From: Mycolicibacter virginiensis
GTDB taxonomy: Bacteria > Actinomycetota > Actinomycetes > Mycobacteriales > Mycobacteriaceae
NCBI RefSeq assembly: GCF_022374935.2
Contig: NZ_CP092430.2
Coordinates: forward strand, 3,472,001-3,536,000
Direction: 5' to 3'
Length of the DNA: 64,000 bases
Below the pieces are notes generated by a model. It searched no databases. It had not been told where the DNA came from and saw nothing but the letters and a program-made list of their open reading frames with translations. Of the stretch, positions 1 through 9,491 are shown in pieces. The number at the start of each line of letters is the position of its first letter. The first letter of the stretch is position 1. Position numbers and translations under genes: made by a program.

Positions 1-14
1 AGGCGCTCGGCGGG

Positions 15-251
15 TCAGATCGGCGCGCCCAGCAATGCGAGCGGCAGCATTCCCAGGTCAACGGCGAGCGGGAGGCCGATGGCGTTGAGGGGTTCGCCGT
101 CAGCCAACTTCGAGGCGAAGATGTCGTAGTTGACCTGCGGCAAGGTGAACTACAACGCGGTGCCGACATCCACGAACGGGATGCCGGTGTGCGCCGGCAA
201 GGTACCGAGCAGGTCTTCCAACGTCGGGGGTGGTCGTAATCCCACACCCAT
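15..251 (-). pseudogene. Remnant of a PE-PPE-type (alpha/beta hydrolase) C-terminus
   Basis: One minus-strand frame reads a plausible protein tail ending at a TGA at 15-17. It contains TLEDLLGTLPAHTGIPFVDVG, then an in-frame TAG at 150-152, then VNYDIFASKLADGEPLNAIG and a hydrophobic end. The pieces before and after the stop stay in the same frame, so one nonsense change breaks the reading. The phrase 'YDIF..LADG..LNAIGLP' resembles, from memory, the end of secreted PE-PPE domain proteins. No start or N-terminal PE/PPE domain exists, because the kinase gene occupies the upstream DNA. A truncated, decayed copy is the simplest reading, but the family assignment rests on a short stretch. Confidence 0.35.
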
Positions 252-294
252 GGCGCCCGGATGTGCCGACAGGCGATGGCCGAGCGGGCGAGGA

Positions 295-1887
295 TCAGGC
301 CGGCTTGGCCGGCTTGGTCGGCTTGGCCAGCTCGACGGACGGGTCGATCCCCACAGGAACATCACCGAATCGGCTGGCTACCACCGGAACCCAGATCTGG
401 GCACCGCGCTGGCCGCACTCGTTGCTTTCCACGGTGGCGACCATCGCGCCGTGCAGGACGCCCGGAATGGTCGGCTCCAGGGTGAGCACCTGGGTGGTGG
501 TCTGACTGTCCTGTCGCCCGTCGACCCCGATACACGGCGTGTGCACTGTCTGCGGCTGCGACCGCCAGGTGTCGCCGGTGAACTCAAGGGCCAATTCACT
601 GCCGCCTGAAGGCGTCTTCACCGTCTTCCGGTGATCCTTGGCATCCAGCATCATCGCCGACGCGGTGCACGCCGAGGCGTCACAGGACGACTTGACTGCC
701 CACCAGGTGCTCACGTTGGGCGGTTCGGGGTTGGGCACACCGTTGTACTTCTCCCCGGCCCGGTTGGCGTCGACGCGGTAGGTCCCCTCGAACGCGGGCG
801 CCTTGGGCGGCGGCGCCACGGCCGCCGCAGGTGCACCCCCAGCGGCGACCGCCGCCGTGTCGGCCGGCTCCTCGGCCAGCAGGCGCGGCACGATGGCCGC
901 CACCGATCCCACCACCGCAAGCCCCAACGGCACCAAGACAGCGGGTCGGGCCAGTTTCGACAACCGGCTCGGCGGAGGTGCCGGCAAGGCTCGGGGAACG
1001 CCCCGCACGACGGTCCGGGCGGCGTCGGACTCGTCATCGGAGTCCGGATCGGCAAGCTGCTCGGCCAGGGCTGCCACAAAGTCCGAGCAATCGCGGAATC
1101 GCTCGGCGGGGTCCTTAGCCAGTGCCGCGGCGAGCACGTCGTCGAACTGCTGCAGTTCGGGACGCCGGTCGCTGAGCAGCGGCGGCGGTGTGTTCAGGTG
1201 GTGGCTGATCACCGTCACCGGGTTCTCGTGCTGATACGGCGGCGCTCCGGTCAGCATCTGGAAGGTGGTGGCGGCCAAGGCGTACTGGTCAGCGCGTTCC
1301 AGGCCTTCGGCGCCCATCAGCTGTTCGGGCGCGGCGTAGGCAATGGTGCCGATGGCGAGATTGCTGGCGGTCAGCCCGGTGGGGCCGCTGAGTTGCCGGG
1401 CGATTCCGAAGTCGGCCAGCACGGCAGTCAGCACGTCGTCGCCGTCTTCAGTCACCAGGATGTTGCTGGGTTTGACGTCACGGTGCACTACGCCTTGCCC
1501 GTGCGCATAGTCCAGGGCGTCGGCGATGCTCGCGACGATCGGGATGACGATCTGAGCCGGCATCCCGGCCGGGAACTTGCGGGTGATGAGCTCACCGAGC
1601 GTCTCACCCTCGATGTAGTCCATCGACAGCCACAGCCGGCCGCGGTATTCGCCGCGGTCGTGCACGCGCACGATGTTGGGGTGCACCAGCACCGCGGCGG
1701 CCTCAGCCTCCCGCCGAAACCGCTCTTCGTAGTCGTCGTCGGCGCTCAACGACCGACGCAGAATCTTCAGCGCTTCACGTCGAGGCAGCCGGGGGTGCTG
1801 CGCAAGGTAAACCTTGCCCATCCCGCCAGCACCCACCAGTTTCAAGATGGTGTACTCAGCAAAAATCGAGCCCGACGCCAGAGCCAT
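295..1887 (-). CDS. Transmembrane Ser/Thr protein kinase, PknE/PknF-like
   Basis: Receptor-type Hanks kinase that phosphorylates proteins in the cytoplasm in response to a signal on the outer face of the membrane. The glycine loop GAGGMG (residues 19-24), beta-3 Lys41, HRDVKPSN with catalytic Asp137, and DFG (Asp159) are all intact. A proline-rich linker precedes one membrane helix near residues 325-345. The outer domain of about 190 residues has several cysteines (SSCDASAC, TPC, ESNEC) that could form disulfides, and the tail is a Lys-Pro-Ala repeat. ATG at 1887 was chosen over an upstream in-frame start at 1947 because the kinase fold starts a few residues later. The 530-residue length fits. 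It is divergent from aroA. The ligand is unknown. Confidence 0.85.
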   Translation of the reverse strand: MALASGSIFAEYTILKLVGAGGMGKVYLAQHPRLPRREALKILRRSLSADDDYEERFRREAEAAAVLVHPNIVRVHDRGEYRGRLWLSMDYIEGETLGELITRKFPAGMPAQIVIPIVASIADALDYAHGQGVVHRDVKPSNILVTEDGDDVLTAVLADFGIARQLSGPTGLTASNLAIGTIAYAAPEQLMGAEGLERADQYALAATTFQMLTGAPPYQHENPVTVISHHLNTPPPLLSDRRPELQQFDDVLAAALAKDPAERFRDCSDFVAALAEQLADPDSDDESDAARTVVRGVPRALPAPPPSRLSKLARPAVLVPLGLAVVGSVAAIVPRLLAEEPADTAAVAAGGAPAAAVAPPPKAPAFEGTYRVDANRAGEKYNGVPNPEPPNVSTWWAVKSSCDASACTASAMMLDAKDHRKTVKTPSGGSELALEFTGDTWRSQPQTVHTPCIGVDGRQDSQTTTQVLTLEPTIPGVLHGAMVATVESNECGQRGAQIWVPVVASRFGDVPVGIDPSVELAKPTKPAKPA

Positions 1888-2028
1888 GCCGCAGACACTA
1901 ATGATGCTGGGTAAACAGTTGGGTGATACCAGGCAGCCAACCGGCAAAGATGCCCGTCGAGGCTCGCTGAACCGCCGGGCTCATGCGCCGGTACCAGCTC
2001 TGGAGCCATGCGCTGGCAGGATGAAACC

Positions 2029-3321
2029 GTGACGACTTGGCCGGCACCGATGCCCACCGCCCCCATCGACGCGACGGTGACCGTGCCCGGCTCGAAATCG
2101 CAGACCAATCGGGCGCTGGTACTGGCCGCACTGGCCGCGGGACGCGGGGGCGGTGTCTCCACCCTCTCGGGCGCGCTGCGCAGCCGCGACACCGACCTGA
2201 TGCTCGACGCCCTGCGGGCTCTGGGCCTGCGAGTCGAAGCAGTGGCCCACCACGTGACGGTCAGCGGCAAGATCGACCCCGAACCGAACATCCGCCTGAA
2301 CTGTGGCCTCGCCGGCACCGTGCTGCGGTTCGTGCCGCCGCTGGCCGCGCTGGGCACCGTCACCGTCACGTTCGACGGGGATGAGCAGGCCCGGGCCCGG
2401 CCGATCGCCCCGCTGCTGGATGCGATGCGCAGCCTGGGTATCACGGTCGAGGGCGACGGCCTGCCTTTCGGAATCCATGGATCCGGCTCGGTCGCCGGCG
2501 GCATCGTGGAAATCGACGCCTCCGCATCGTCGCAGTTCGTCTCCGGACTGCTGCTGACCGCGGCGGCGTTCGACGCGGGGCTGACCGTGCTGCACACCGG
2601 GGCTACCCTGCCGTCCGCCCCACACATCGCGATGACGGTCGCAATGCTGCGCCAGGCTGGAATCGATGTCGATGACACCGTTCCGAACCGCTGGAGGGTC
2701 GCACCGGCGACGGCCGCAGCCCGCAATTGGGAGATCGAACCCGACCTGTCCAACGCCACCCCGTTCCTGGCGGCTGCGGTGGTCACCGGAGGCCGCGTGC
2801 GAATCGCCGGCTGGCCGGCCGTCGGTGTGCAGCCCTCCGACGCCATCATCGAGATCTTCGGCGCGACCGGTGCACGGGTGAGCCACGCCGATGCGCACCT
2901 GCAAGTCCAGGGCCCGCGCGGCTACGGCGGCTTCGATGTAGATCTGCGCGCCGTCGGCGAGCTCACCCCGACGGTGGCTGCCCTGGCCGCCCTGGCCGCC
3001 CCGGGCTCGGTGTCGCGGCTGAGCGGCATCGCGCATCTGCGGGGGCACGAGACCGACCGACTGGCGGCGCTGACGACCGAGATCAACCGGCTGGGCGGCG
3101 ACAGCGTCGAGACCCCAGACGGCCTGCTGATCACCGCAACCCCGTTGCACGGCGGAATCTGGCATTCTTACGCCGACCATCGGATGGCCACCGCCGGTGC
3201 GATCATCGGGCTTCGGGTTCCCGGCGTGGAGGTCGAGGATATCGAGACCACCGCCAAGACACTGCCCGCATTTCCCCGGATGTGGGCCGACATGCTGGCC
3301 GACGCAGGGGCCGGCGCTTGA
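2029..3321 (+). CDS. aroA: 3-phosphoshikimate 1-carboxyvinyltransferase (EPSP synthase)
   Basis: Transfers the enolpyruvyl group of PEP to shikimate 3-phosphate in the sixth step of the shikimate pathway. Family signatures are in order: [11 protein letters not shown] near the N-terminus, [42 protein letters not shown] and [11 protein letters not shown] near the end. The protein is 430 residues, close to the M. tuberculosis length. GTG at 2029 gives VTTWPAP, matching the known mycobacterial N-terminus, and has CAGGA about 8 bases upstream. The last bases overlap the rsgA start, so the two are probably translated together. Confidence 0.96.
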   Translation: MTTWPAPMPTAPIDATVTVPGSKSQTNRALVLAALAAGRGGGVSTLSGALRSRDTDLMLDALRALGLRVEAVAHHVTVSGKIDPEPNIRLNCGLAGTVLRFVPPLAALGTVTVTFDGDEQARARPIAPLLDAMRSLGITVEGDGLPFGIHGSGSVAGGIVEIDASASSQFVSGLLLTAAAFDAGLTVLHTGATLPSAPHIAMTVAMLRQAGIDVDDTVPNRWRVAPATAAARNWEIEPDLSNATPFLAAAVVTGGRVRIAGWPAVGVQPSDAIIEIFGATGARVSHADAHLQVQGPRGYGGFDVDLRAVGELTPTVAALAALAAPGSVSRLSGIAHLRGHETDRLAALTTEINRLGGDSVETPDGLLITATPLHGGIWHSYADHRMATAGAIIGLRVPGVEVEDIETTAKTLPAFPRMWADMLADAGAGA

Positions 3322-4307
3322 AACCGGAGGACTACGACGAATCCGACGTCAAAGTCCGCTCCGGCCGCGGTTCGCGGCCGCGCACAAAGATCCGTCCCGG
3401 GCACGCCGATGCCCAGTCGGCCATGGTGGTCAGCGTCGACCGCGGCCGCTGGGGTTGTGTCCTCGACGGCCCCGACGGCTCGGCCGATCTGCAGGTCACC
3501 GCGATGCGTGCCCGCGAGTTGGGACGCACCCCGATCGTGGTCGGCGACCGCGTCGACGTGGTTGGCGACCTGTCCGGCCGGCCGGACACCCTGGCCCGCA
3601 TCGTCCGGCGCAGACCGCGGCGAACCGTGTTGCGACGCACCGCCGATGACACCGATCCCACCGAGCGGGTGGTGGTGGCCAACGCCGATCAGCTACTGAT
3701 CGTGGTCGCGCTGGCCGATCCCCCGCCGCGGACCGGTCTGGTCGACCGGGCGTTGATCGCCGCCTACGCCGGAGGGCTGGCGCCGATTCTGTGCCTGACC
3801 AAAACGGACCTGGCGGACCCTGCCCCCTTTGCCGGCCAGTTCGCCGACCTGGACCTCACGGTCGTCACCGCGGGCCGCGACGACCCGCTCGACGCCGTCG
3901 CTCCCCTGCTGGAATCGCAGGTGACGGTGCTGTTGGGGCACTCCGGCGTCGGTAAATCGACATTGGTGAATCGCCTTGTCCCCGAAGCTGATCGGGCCGT
4001 CGGACGGGTCACGGACATCGGCCGGGGGCGGCACACCTCCACCCAGTCGGTGGCACTGCGACTGGAGGGCTCGGGCTGGGTGATCGACACCCCGGGAATC
4101 CGCTCGTTCGGCCTGGCCCACATCGCACCCGACGATGTGCTGCTGGCATTCTCCGACCTCGCCGAGACCATCGACGACTGTCCACGCGGCTGCGGCCACC
4201 TGGGTCCGCCGGCCGATCCCGAATGCGCACTGGACAATCTGACCGGCGCGGCGCAGCGCCGGGTCGAAGCAGCACGCCGACTACTGACGGCGCTGCGCGA
4301 GGGCTGA
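3318..4307 (+). CDS. rsgA: Small-ribosomal-subunit biogenesis GTPase RsgA
   Basis: Circularly permuted GTPase that helps late maturation of the 30S subunit. After an N-terminal OB-type segment come G4 (LTKTDLAD), G1 ([12 protein letters not shown]), and G3 (DTPG) in the permuted order, then the zinc motif [17 protein letters not shown]. The product is 329 residues. The start is a TTG at 3318-3320 that overlaps the aroA stop (TTGA) and gives [14 protein letters not shown], matching the conserved mycobacterial N-terminus. Coupling to aroA is conserved in mycobacteria. Confidence 0.94.
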   Translation: MKPEDYDESDVKVRSGRGSRPRTKIRPGHADAQSAMVVSVDRGRWGCVLDGPDGSADLQVTAMRARELGRTPIVVGDRVDVVGDLSGRPDTLARIVRRRPRRTVLRRTADDTDPTERVVVANADQLLIVVALADPPPRTGLVDRALIAAYAGGLAPILCLTKTDLADPAPFAGQFADLDLTVVTAGRDDPLDAVAPLLESQVTVLLGHSGVGKSTLVNRLVPEADRAVGRVTDIGRGRHTSTQSVALRLEGSGWVIDTPGIRSFGLAHIAPDDVLLAFSDLAETIDDCPRGCGHLGPPADPECALDNLTGAAQRRVEAARRLLTALREG

Positions 4308-4682
4308 CCCGCGTTCCACAAGGCCGAGAGTGAATCTCGCGACGCTCTCGAGGCGTGTCACGTCGTGAGATTCACACTCGCGAGCATCGCTCAGACGGCA
4401 AGGTCGACTCCGGCAACCGTCCGCTGCCGCTGAGATACCTCCCATTGGCCGCCGTCAAGTGGTGTACGACGCGGCCCCAAGGTGAACGACAGGCGTCATC
4501 CAATTAACGCCTCCGACTGGCCGATGAACACTGGCTCCACATCGGCGAAAGACGAGCGTAAGCGTCGGTGAACAACAAGTGTCAGCGCTTTTCAGACCGA
4601 CAAGCCTCTCCCTATCCTGGCAATGTCCTGGAAGGTTCCTGCCAAGTCCCTGTATGCGATTGCAGGCGAAAAGGAGATCGAC
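4308..4682. other. Intergenic stretch between rsgA and the PE gene
   Basis: No credible gene was seen. The first part holds the palindrome described at 4325-4380. The rest should carry the PE/PPE promoter. AAGGAG at 4671-4676 is a clear ribosome-binding site six bases before the PE ATG. The base composition is slightly more AT-rich than in the surrounding genes. Confidence 0.6.
4325..4380. repeat. Large imperfect palindrome downstream of rsgA
   Basis: The arms CGAGAGTGAATCTCGCGACG (4325-4344) and CGTCGTGAGATTCACACTCG (4361-4380) pair at 18 of 20 positions around a 16-base loop that itself contains CTCGAG. It lies 17 bases after the rsgA stop and could terminate transcription, but there is no U-tract. 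The size and near-perfect arms resemble other palindromic intergenic elements in this window. Confidence 0.75.
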
Positions 4683-4982
4683 ATGTCGACCGTTGTTACA
4701 CAGCCGGAGGTACTGGCCGCGAGCGCCCGAGAGCTGCAGGCCATCACCACGGACATGGAAGCCGGAAACGCAGCGGCGGCTGCCCCCACCACCCAGATCA
4801 CCCCTGCGGGTGCCGACCCGGTGTCGCTTCTGACAGCCACCACTTTCGCCGCGCATGCCGAGCTCTACCAGCAGGTCAGCGCCCAAGCCGCGGCCATGCG
4901 GCAGATGCTGGAAATGGTGTTGAACATCAGCGCTCGTTCTTACGACGCCACCGAGGCCGCAAACGCGGCTGCGGTCTCCTAG
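4683..4982 (+). CDS. PE family protein
   Basis: A 99-residue protein that is essentially only the PE domain, normally exported by a type VII (ESX) system as a heterodimer with a PPE partner. The Pro-Glu pair is at TQPEVLA, two long helices follow, and the C-terminal YDATE matches the YxxxD/E type VII secretion signal. ATG at 4683 was chosen over an upstream in-frame ATG at 4623 because AAGGAG sits six bases before it and the upstream codons are not PE-like. The PPE gene starts 15 bases after its stop. No esx genes are present, so the cognate secretion system must be elsewhere. Confidence 0.9.
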   Translation: MSTVVTQPEVLAASARELQAITTDMEAGNAAAAAPTTQITPAGADPVSLLTATTFAAHAELYQQVSAQAAAMRQMLEMVLNISARSYDATEAANAAAVS

Positions 4983-4997
4983 AGCTAGGTCGACGCA

Positions 4998-6245
4998 ATG
5001 GACTTCGGCACACTGCCGCCTGAGATCAACTCCGCCCTGATGTACTCCGGCGCCGGATCGGCGCCACTCTGGGCCGCTGCCCGCGCCTGGGAGACCCTTG
5101 GCGCCGAGATCTACACCACGGCTGCCAGTTACTCGACTGTGCTGGCCGACCTGAGCGCGGACTGGCACGGGCCGGCTGCGGCCGCGATGGCTAAGGCGTT
5201 CGAACCGCATCTGGAGTGGCTCAACCGGGCCGCCGCCCAGGCTGAGCAGGTGGCAGCCCAAGCGGGTGCTGCGGCCGCTGCTCACGATGCGGCTTTCGCC
5301 GCGACGGTTCCGCCGGCGGTGGTCGAGGCCAACCGCGCGACGTTGATGTCGTTGATGGCGACGAATGTCCTGGGACAGAACACGCCGGCGATCGCGGCTA
5401 CCGAAGCCGCCTACGGTGAGATGTGGGTGCAGGACGCCACCACCATGTACGGCTATGCCGGACAATCGGCGGCCGCATCGCAGTTGACGCCGTTCACGGC
5501 GCCGGCCCCCACCGTCAACCCGGCTGGGGTGGCAGCCCAGGAGGCCGCCGTTGCCCTTGCCGCCGGGACTGCGACCGCGACCGACGCCGACACGCTGGCG
5601 TCCATGATCTCGACGTTGCCTGGTCAGCTCGGTAGCCTCGCCGGCCCAGCCGCATCCAACTTGATCGAAGATCTGCTGAATCCGATCACTTGGGACGGAT
5701 CGACCATCACGTTCAACGGCATGCTCGGCGATCTGATGCGGGGCCTGACCGGATCGCCCACGCTGAGTGCGTCGAGCCCATTCGACATGTTCATCCGGAT
5801 GGTGTCGCCCATGCGACTTTTCACCACCGCGTTCAAGGACATGGACGGCCTGTCGCATTCGCTGGTCCCGGCAACCAAAGCTGTCGAAAAGGTCGCCGAA
5901 GGCGCCGCCAAGGCAGCTGAAGGCGCGGCCAAGAGCGTCGGCGCCGGAGTCGCAGGAGCAGCCGCCGGAACCATCGGGCACGCCTCGCTGGTCGGCCCAC
6001 TTTCGGTGCCGCCGACCTGGGCCGCCGCCCTCCCCGCGGCCGCCGTCCACTCTGCCCCGGTCCAGCTGGCCAGCTACGCCAGCTCCGCCGGGGTCGCGGC
6101 CGGCGAAGCTGGCCACAGTGCCCTAGGCGGGGTGCCGATGGCGGGTGCCGGTGGCGCCGGCGGCCGCGGCGGGTTCGGCGCCTTCGGCACCCCCCGCTAC
6201 GGGTTCCGGCCGATGATGGTCGGCCGGCCACCGGCTGGCGGCTGA
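4998..6245 (+). CDS. PPE family protein, SVP subgroup
   Basis: A 415-residue PPE protein. The N-terminus FGTLPPEINS carries the Pro-Pro-Glu signature, the helical hairpin has the WHG (WxG) turn in SADWHGPAAAAM, and the C-terminal half has GPLSVPPTW, the GxxSVPxxW motif that defines PPE-SVP proteins. A Gly-rich tail (GAGGAGGRGGFGAFG) ends the protein. With the PE gene it forms a typical two-gene unit for heterodimer export through an ESX system, probably ESX-5 by analogy with other SVP proteins. The pair is inserted between genes that are neighbours in M. tuberculosis (rsgA and desA3). Confidence 0.9.
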   Translation: MDFGTLPPEINSALMYSGAGSAPLWAAARAWETLGAEIYTTAASYSTVLADLSADWHGPAAAAMAKAFEPHLEWLNRAAAQAEQVAAQAGAAAAAHDAAFAATVPPAVVEANRATLMSLMATNVLGQNTPAIAATEAAYGEMWVQDATTMYGYAGQSAAASQLTPFTAPAPTVNPAGVAAQEAAVALAAGTATATDADTLASMISTLPGQLGSLAGPAASNLIEDLLNPITWDGSTITFNGMLGDLMRGLTGSPTLSASSPFDMFIRMVSPMRLFTTAFKDMDGLSHSLVPATKAVEKVAEGAAKAAEGAAKSVGAGVAGAAAGTIGHASLVGPLSVPPTWAAALPAAAVHSAPVQLASYASSAGVAAGEAGHSALGGVPMAGAGGAGGRGGFGAFGTPRYGFRPMMVGRPPAGG

Positions 6246-6287
6246 CCGGACAAGCCGTCGGGCCGATTGATCTTGTGACACTCGCCG

Positions 6288-6319
6288 ATGCCGCGCCACG
6301 ATCCGTTGTGGCGCGGCAT
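6288..6319. terminator. Bidirectional terminator hairpin between PPE and desA3
   Basis: Perfect 12-bp arms ATGCCGCGCCAC (6288-6299) and GTGGCGCGGCAT (6308-6319) with an 8-base loop. It sits between two converging genes, which suits termination from both sides. Confidence 0.7.
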
Positions 6320-6353
6320 TGGCGATGCGGGATCTGACCGAGCGCCAGTGGCC

Positions 6354-7613
6354 TCAGGCGGCTAGGCCGACCTTCTTGTCGCGACGCCAGCCACGCACCG
6401 TGGAGATGGCGCTCTTGAGCCCACGGCGACGACCGGTCACCGGATCGACGCGCGTAAATTCCGGCCCCAGCTCGGCGAACATCTTCTCGCTGCGGGTCTC
6501 CGGTGCGTCATCGGCGGAGTCGCGCAGAAAGCGGTCCGGCAGTGACAGTTTGGCGATGGTGCGCCAAGTCTTGGCGTACTGCACCAGGAACGGCCCGGAG
6601 GTGTAGGGCAGGTCGTACTTCTCGCACACCGCACGAACCCGCACCGCGATCTCCGGGTAGCGGTTGCTCGGCAGGTCGGGGAACAGGTGATGTTCGATCT
6701 GATGCGACAGGCTGCCGCTCATGAACCGCATCGGCTGCCCGGCATCGATGTTGGCGCTGCCCAGCAGCTGCCGCAGGTACCACTGCCCCTGCGACTCGCC
6801 GACCATGTCGGTCTTGGTGAATTTCTCTGCGCCGTCAGGGAAGTGACCGCAGAAGATGATCGCATTGGCCCACAGGTTGCGGATCACATTGGCGATCGCA
6901 TTGGCCTTCACCGTCGAGACGAATGTCGCGCCGGGCGACAGCGAGGTCAGGGCCGGAAACGCCACGTAGTCCTTGAACACCTGCCGGCCGGCCTTGTCGC
7001 CGAACTCCCGCAACCGGACCAGGGTCGCCTGGCGGCTGTCACGGCCCTTGAAGATCTTGCCGATCTCCAAGTGCTGCAACGCGACTCCCCACTCGAACCC
7101 GATCGCCAACATGGCGTTGTAGAACAGGTTGAGCAGGTTGAAACGCTGCCAGCGGGTGTCGCGAGTAACCCGGATTACGCCATAACCCACATCGTCATCC
7201 ATGCCGAGGATGTTGGTGTACTTGTGGTGGGCGAAGTTGTGAGTGAAGCGCCAGTGCTTGGAGACACCGGCCATGTCCCACTCCCAGCCGGTGGAGTGGA
7301 TCTCTGGATCGTTCATCCAGTCCCACTGCCCGTGCATGACGTTGTGGCCGATCTCCATGTTCTCGACGATCTTGGCCACGCCCAGGGTGGCGGTACCGGC
7401 CCAGCGCGCCCAGCGCCGGTTACCAGCCGCCAGCAGCACCCGGCCGGTCACCTCGAGCGCCCGCTGGGCGGCGATGGTGCGGTGGATGTAGCGGGCGTCG
7501 CGCTCCCCGCGACTGGCCTCGACGTCCCGGCGGATGGCGTCCAGCTCTGCGGCGAGGTTCGCCACATCGGCGTCGCTGAGATGCGCAAACACCTCGACGT
7601 CGGTTACCGCCAT
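6354..7613 (-). CDS. desA3: Membrane acyl-CoA delta-9 desaturase DesA3
   Basis: Di-iron membrane desaturase that makes oleoyl-CoA from stearoyl-CoA, taking electrons from the NADPH reductase encoded next door. The three histidine clusters are HNVMH (His90-His94), HNFAHH (His125, 129, 130) and HQIEHH (His304, 308, 309), with hydrophobic membrane segments between them. ATG at 7613 gives 419 residues with a GAGAGG-type site upstream; the longer open frame beyond it overlaps the operator region and is not coding-like. It follows the reductase gene on the same strand, separated by a gap holding operator-like repeats. Confidence 0.93.
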   Translation of the reverse strand: MAVTDVEVFAHLSDADVANLAAELDAIRRDVEASRGERDARYIHRTIAAQRALEVTGRVLLAAGNRRWARWAGTATLGVAKIVENMEIGHNVMHGQWDWMNDPEIHSTGWEWDMAGVSKHWRFTHNFAHHKYTNILGMDDDVGYGVIRVTRDTRWQRFNLLNLFYNAMLAIGFEWGVALQHLEIGKIFKGRDSRQATLVRLREFGDKAGRQVFKDYVAFPALTSLSPGATFVSTVKANAIANVIRNLWANAIIFCGHFPDGAEKFTKTDMVGESQGQWYLRQLLGSANIDAGQPMRFMSGSLSHQIEHHLFPDLPSNRYPEIAVRVRAVCEKYDLPYTSGPFLVQYAKTWRTIAKLSLPDRFLRDSADDAPETRSEKMFAELGPEFTRVDPVTGRRRGLKSAISTVRGWRRDKKVGLAA

Positions 7614-7646
7614 CAGACCGCCTCTCGGAAACGCATTACCGGCTGT

Positions 7647-7682
7647 ACCTACGCTATCGTAACCTACGTTCGCGTAGGTTAC
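7647..7682. promoter_or_regulatory. Operator-like repeats before desA3
   Basis: ACCTACGCTATCGTAACCT (7647-7665) abuts a perfect inverted repeat with 10-base arms GTAACCTACG and CGTAGGTTAC around TTCG (7659-7682). An almost identical 19-mer precedes the reductase gene at 8877-8895. A TetR-type repressor acting on both promoters is the likely reader. Which one cannot be told from the sequence. Confidence 0.65.
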
Positions 7683-7695
7683 CAGCGGGTAATCA

Positions 7696-8841
7696 TCAGG
7701 CGTCCAGTTCGCAATCGCCGACCGCTGTGCTGACGCAGGTCTGCACCCGGGTTCCCGGCTCGTGATCGGCGCCGCTCCGCAGATCGCGAACGTGCCCACC
7801 CACCAGCGTGACCACGCACGACTGGCAGATGCCCATCCGGCATCCGAACGGCATCGATACCCCGACGCTCTCGCCGGCCTCGAGCAGCGTCGTCGCCGCA
7901 TCGGCCGTCACGCTCTTGCCACTGGCCGCGAAGGTGACGGTGCCACCGCCCCCGGCCGGCGCAGTGCGTGCCACCGCGAACCTCTCGACGTGCAGTTGGT
8001 CAGCGATCCCGGCTGCGGCCCAGACGCGTTCGACGTCGCCGAGCATCGCCGCCGGCCCGCACGCCCAAGTCTGACGCTCGCGCCAGTCGGGCACCTCGAC
8101 GTCGAGGGTTTCCGGTCCCCGCAGCTCCAGCCGACCCTGGTCTCGAGTGGTGCGCAACAGCAACCGGTAACCCGGGTGGTCACGTGCCAGAGCGGCCAGC
8201 TCGTCGGCGAACAGCGTGTCGGCGGCCGTGGGCGCCGAGTGCAGATGGACGACATCGGCGATCGGGCCCCGGCGGGCCAACGACCGCAACATCGCCATGA
8301 CCGGCGTGATCCCGGATCCGGCGGTGACGAACAACACCGTGGCCGGCGCCGGGTCGGGCAACACGAACTCCCCTTGCGGCGCGGCCAGCCGCACCACGGT
8401 TCCCGGAGCCACGCCGTCCACCAGGTGACTGGACAGAAAGCCCTCCGGCATCGCCTTGACCGTGATGGAGACGGTGCGCGCCCCGGTCACCGGCGCGGAT
8501 GTCAACGAGTACGAACGCCAGCGCCAACGTCCGTCGACCAGCAGGCCGATGCCGATGTACTGTCCGGCACGGTAGTCGAACTGAAAACCCCAGCCGGGCT
8601 TGATGATCAGCGTCGCTGAATCCGCGGTTTCGCGCCGGACCTCTACCACCCGTCCGCGCAGTTCGCGGGCCGACCACAACGGGTTGGCCAAGCGCAGGTA
8701 GTCGTCCGGCAGAAGCGGAGTGGTGATCTGTGTTGCGATGCGGCGCATAGCATTCCAGACCGGATGACGGTCCGCCCCGGCGGCGGTCGGCCGCTTGGTG
8801 TCGCCGATCTGCGCAACGATCGTCGAACGCTTCTTGCTCAC
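7696..8841 (-). CDS. NADPH oxidoreductase with 2Fe-2S domain, electron donor to DesA3
   Basis: Homolog of Rv3230c, which supplies electrons from NADPH to the DesA3 desaturase. The N-terminal FAD-binding beta-barrel shows RSYSLTSAP. The NAD(P) domain has [15 protein letters not shown]. The C-terminal ferredoxin domain holds CRMGICQSC with a further Cys in VQTCVS for the 2Fe-2S cluster. GTG at 8841 (381 residues) was chosen because GGGAAG lies five bases upstream; the open frame before it covers the operator. Gene order reductase-then-desaturase is as in M. tuberculosis. Confidence 0.92.
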   Translation of the reverse strand: MSKKRSTIVAQIGDTKRPTAAGADRHPVWNAMRRIATQITTPLLPDDYLRLANPLWSARELRGRVVEVRRETADSATLIIKPGWGFQFDYRAGQYIGIGLLVDGRWRWRSYSLTSAPVTGARTVSITVKAMPEGFLSSHLVDGVAPGTVVRLAAPQGEFVLPDPAPATVLFVTAGSGITPVMAMLRSLARRGPIADVVHLHSAPTAADTLFADELAALARDHPGYRLLLRTTRDQGRLELRGPETLDVEVPDWRERQTWACGPAAMLGDVERVWAAAGIADQLHVERFAVARTAPAGGGGTVTFAASGKSVTADAATTLLEAGESVGVSMPFGCRMGICQSCVVTLVGGHVRDLRSGADHEPGTRVQTCVSTAVGDCELDA

Positions 8842-8876
8842 GAAAACTTCCCTGCTAGTTACCGGGGGGTTGATAA

Positions 8877-8895
8877 ACCTACGGTACCGTAACCT
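8877..8895. promoter_or_regulatory. Operator-like site before the desaturase reductase
   Basis: ACCTACGGTACCGTAACCT centres on the palindrome ACGGTACCGT and differs at two positions from the 19-mer upstream of desA3. It lies 36-54 bases before the GTG start, a good place for a repressor. Confidence 0.62.
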
Positions 8896-8908
8896 CGCCG
8901 GGACGGCA

Positions 8909-9418
8909 TCAGAGCAGGTCGAGCAGGAACGGCAGCTCCTGGGTCGCGTACCACGCCAGGTCATGGTCCTGGGCGTCACCGACGGTCAGCTCGGCGTCCT
9001 CGTCGCCGAGATCGGCGTCGTCGATCACCGCCAATGCCGCAAGCACGGCGGGCTCAGCCGCAGCGTTATCCACGTACGCCGCGACCACGTCACTCATTGC
9101 GACGGGCCCTGCCAACCGGACCACGGCGGCGTCTAGATCGGGGCGAACGGCGGCACCCTCGACCTCGGCAACGAGCACCGCCCGGCGGGTGGGCAACTTC
9201 TCACCGGCCGAAGCGGTGTCCGCACCGGCCAGCAGCCGCAGCGAGGCCAGCGCCGCCTCTCCGATTGCCACCTCCGCCAGCTCGTCGTCGTCGCCGTGGG
9301 CGTAGGACTCCCGCAGCGCCGGGGTCACCGCGAACGCCGTCCCGCTGACCGGACGCAAAGAACCGTCGGCGACCAGTTGGGCCAGCATGGCTAGCGTCGC
9401 CGGGATGTAAACCCGCAT
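8909..9418 (-). CDS. Conserved hypothetical protein, Rv3231c-like
   Basis: A 169-residue soluble protein, rich in Ala and acidic residues, starting [19 protein letters not shown]. No catalytic motif, signal peptide or membrane helix is visible. Its position between the desaturase reductase and ppk2 is that of Rv3231c in M. tuberculosis, and the sequence agrees with that family. Function is unknown. The operator at 8877-8895 lies just beyond its 3' end, so the downstream reductase has its own promoter. Confidence 0.85.
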   Translation of the reverse strand: MRVYIPATLAMLAQLVADGSLRPVSGTAFAVTPALRESYAHGDDDELAEVAIGEAALASLRLLAGADTASAGEKLPTRRAVLVAEVEGAAVRPDLDAAVVRLAGPVAMSDVVAAYVDNAAAEPAVLAALAVIDDADLGDEDAELTVGDAQDHDLAWYATQELPFLLDLL

Positions 9419-9436
9419 GAGCCAGACCTTAGCCGT

Positions 9437-9471
9437 GATCGCGAGCGCGGCGAAGCCGGGCGACGCGGGTC
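9437..9471. repeat. Dispersed copy of the 'GCGCGGCGAAGCC' intergenic repeat
   Basis: The stretch beginning GATCGCGAGCGCGGCGAAGC closely matches the tandem repeat units near 12.46 kb (GATCGCAAGCGCGGCGAAGC), followed in both by a similar GC-rich tail ending GCGGGTC. Confidence 0.5.
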
Positions 9472-9491
9472 ACGGCCATCAGGCACAGCCG

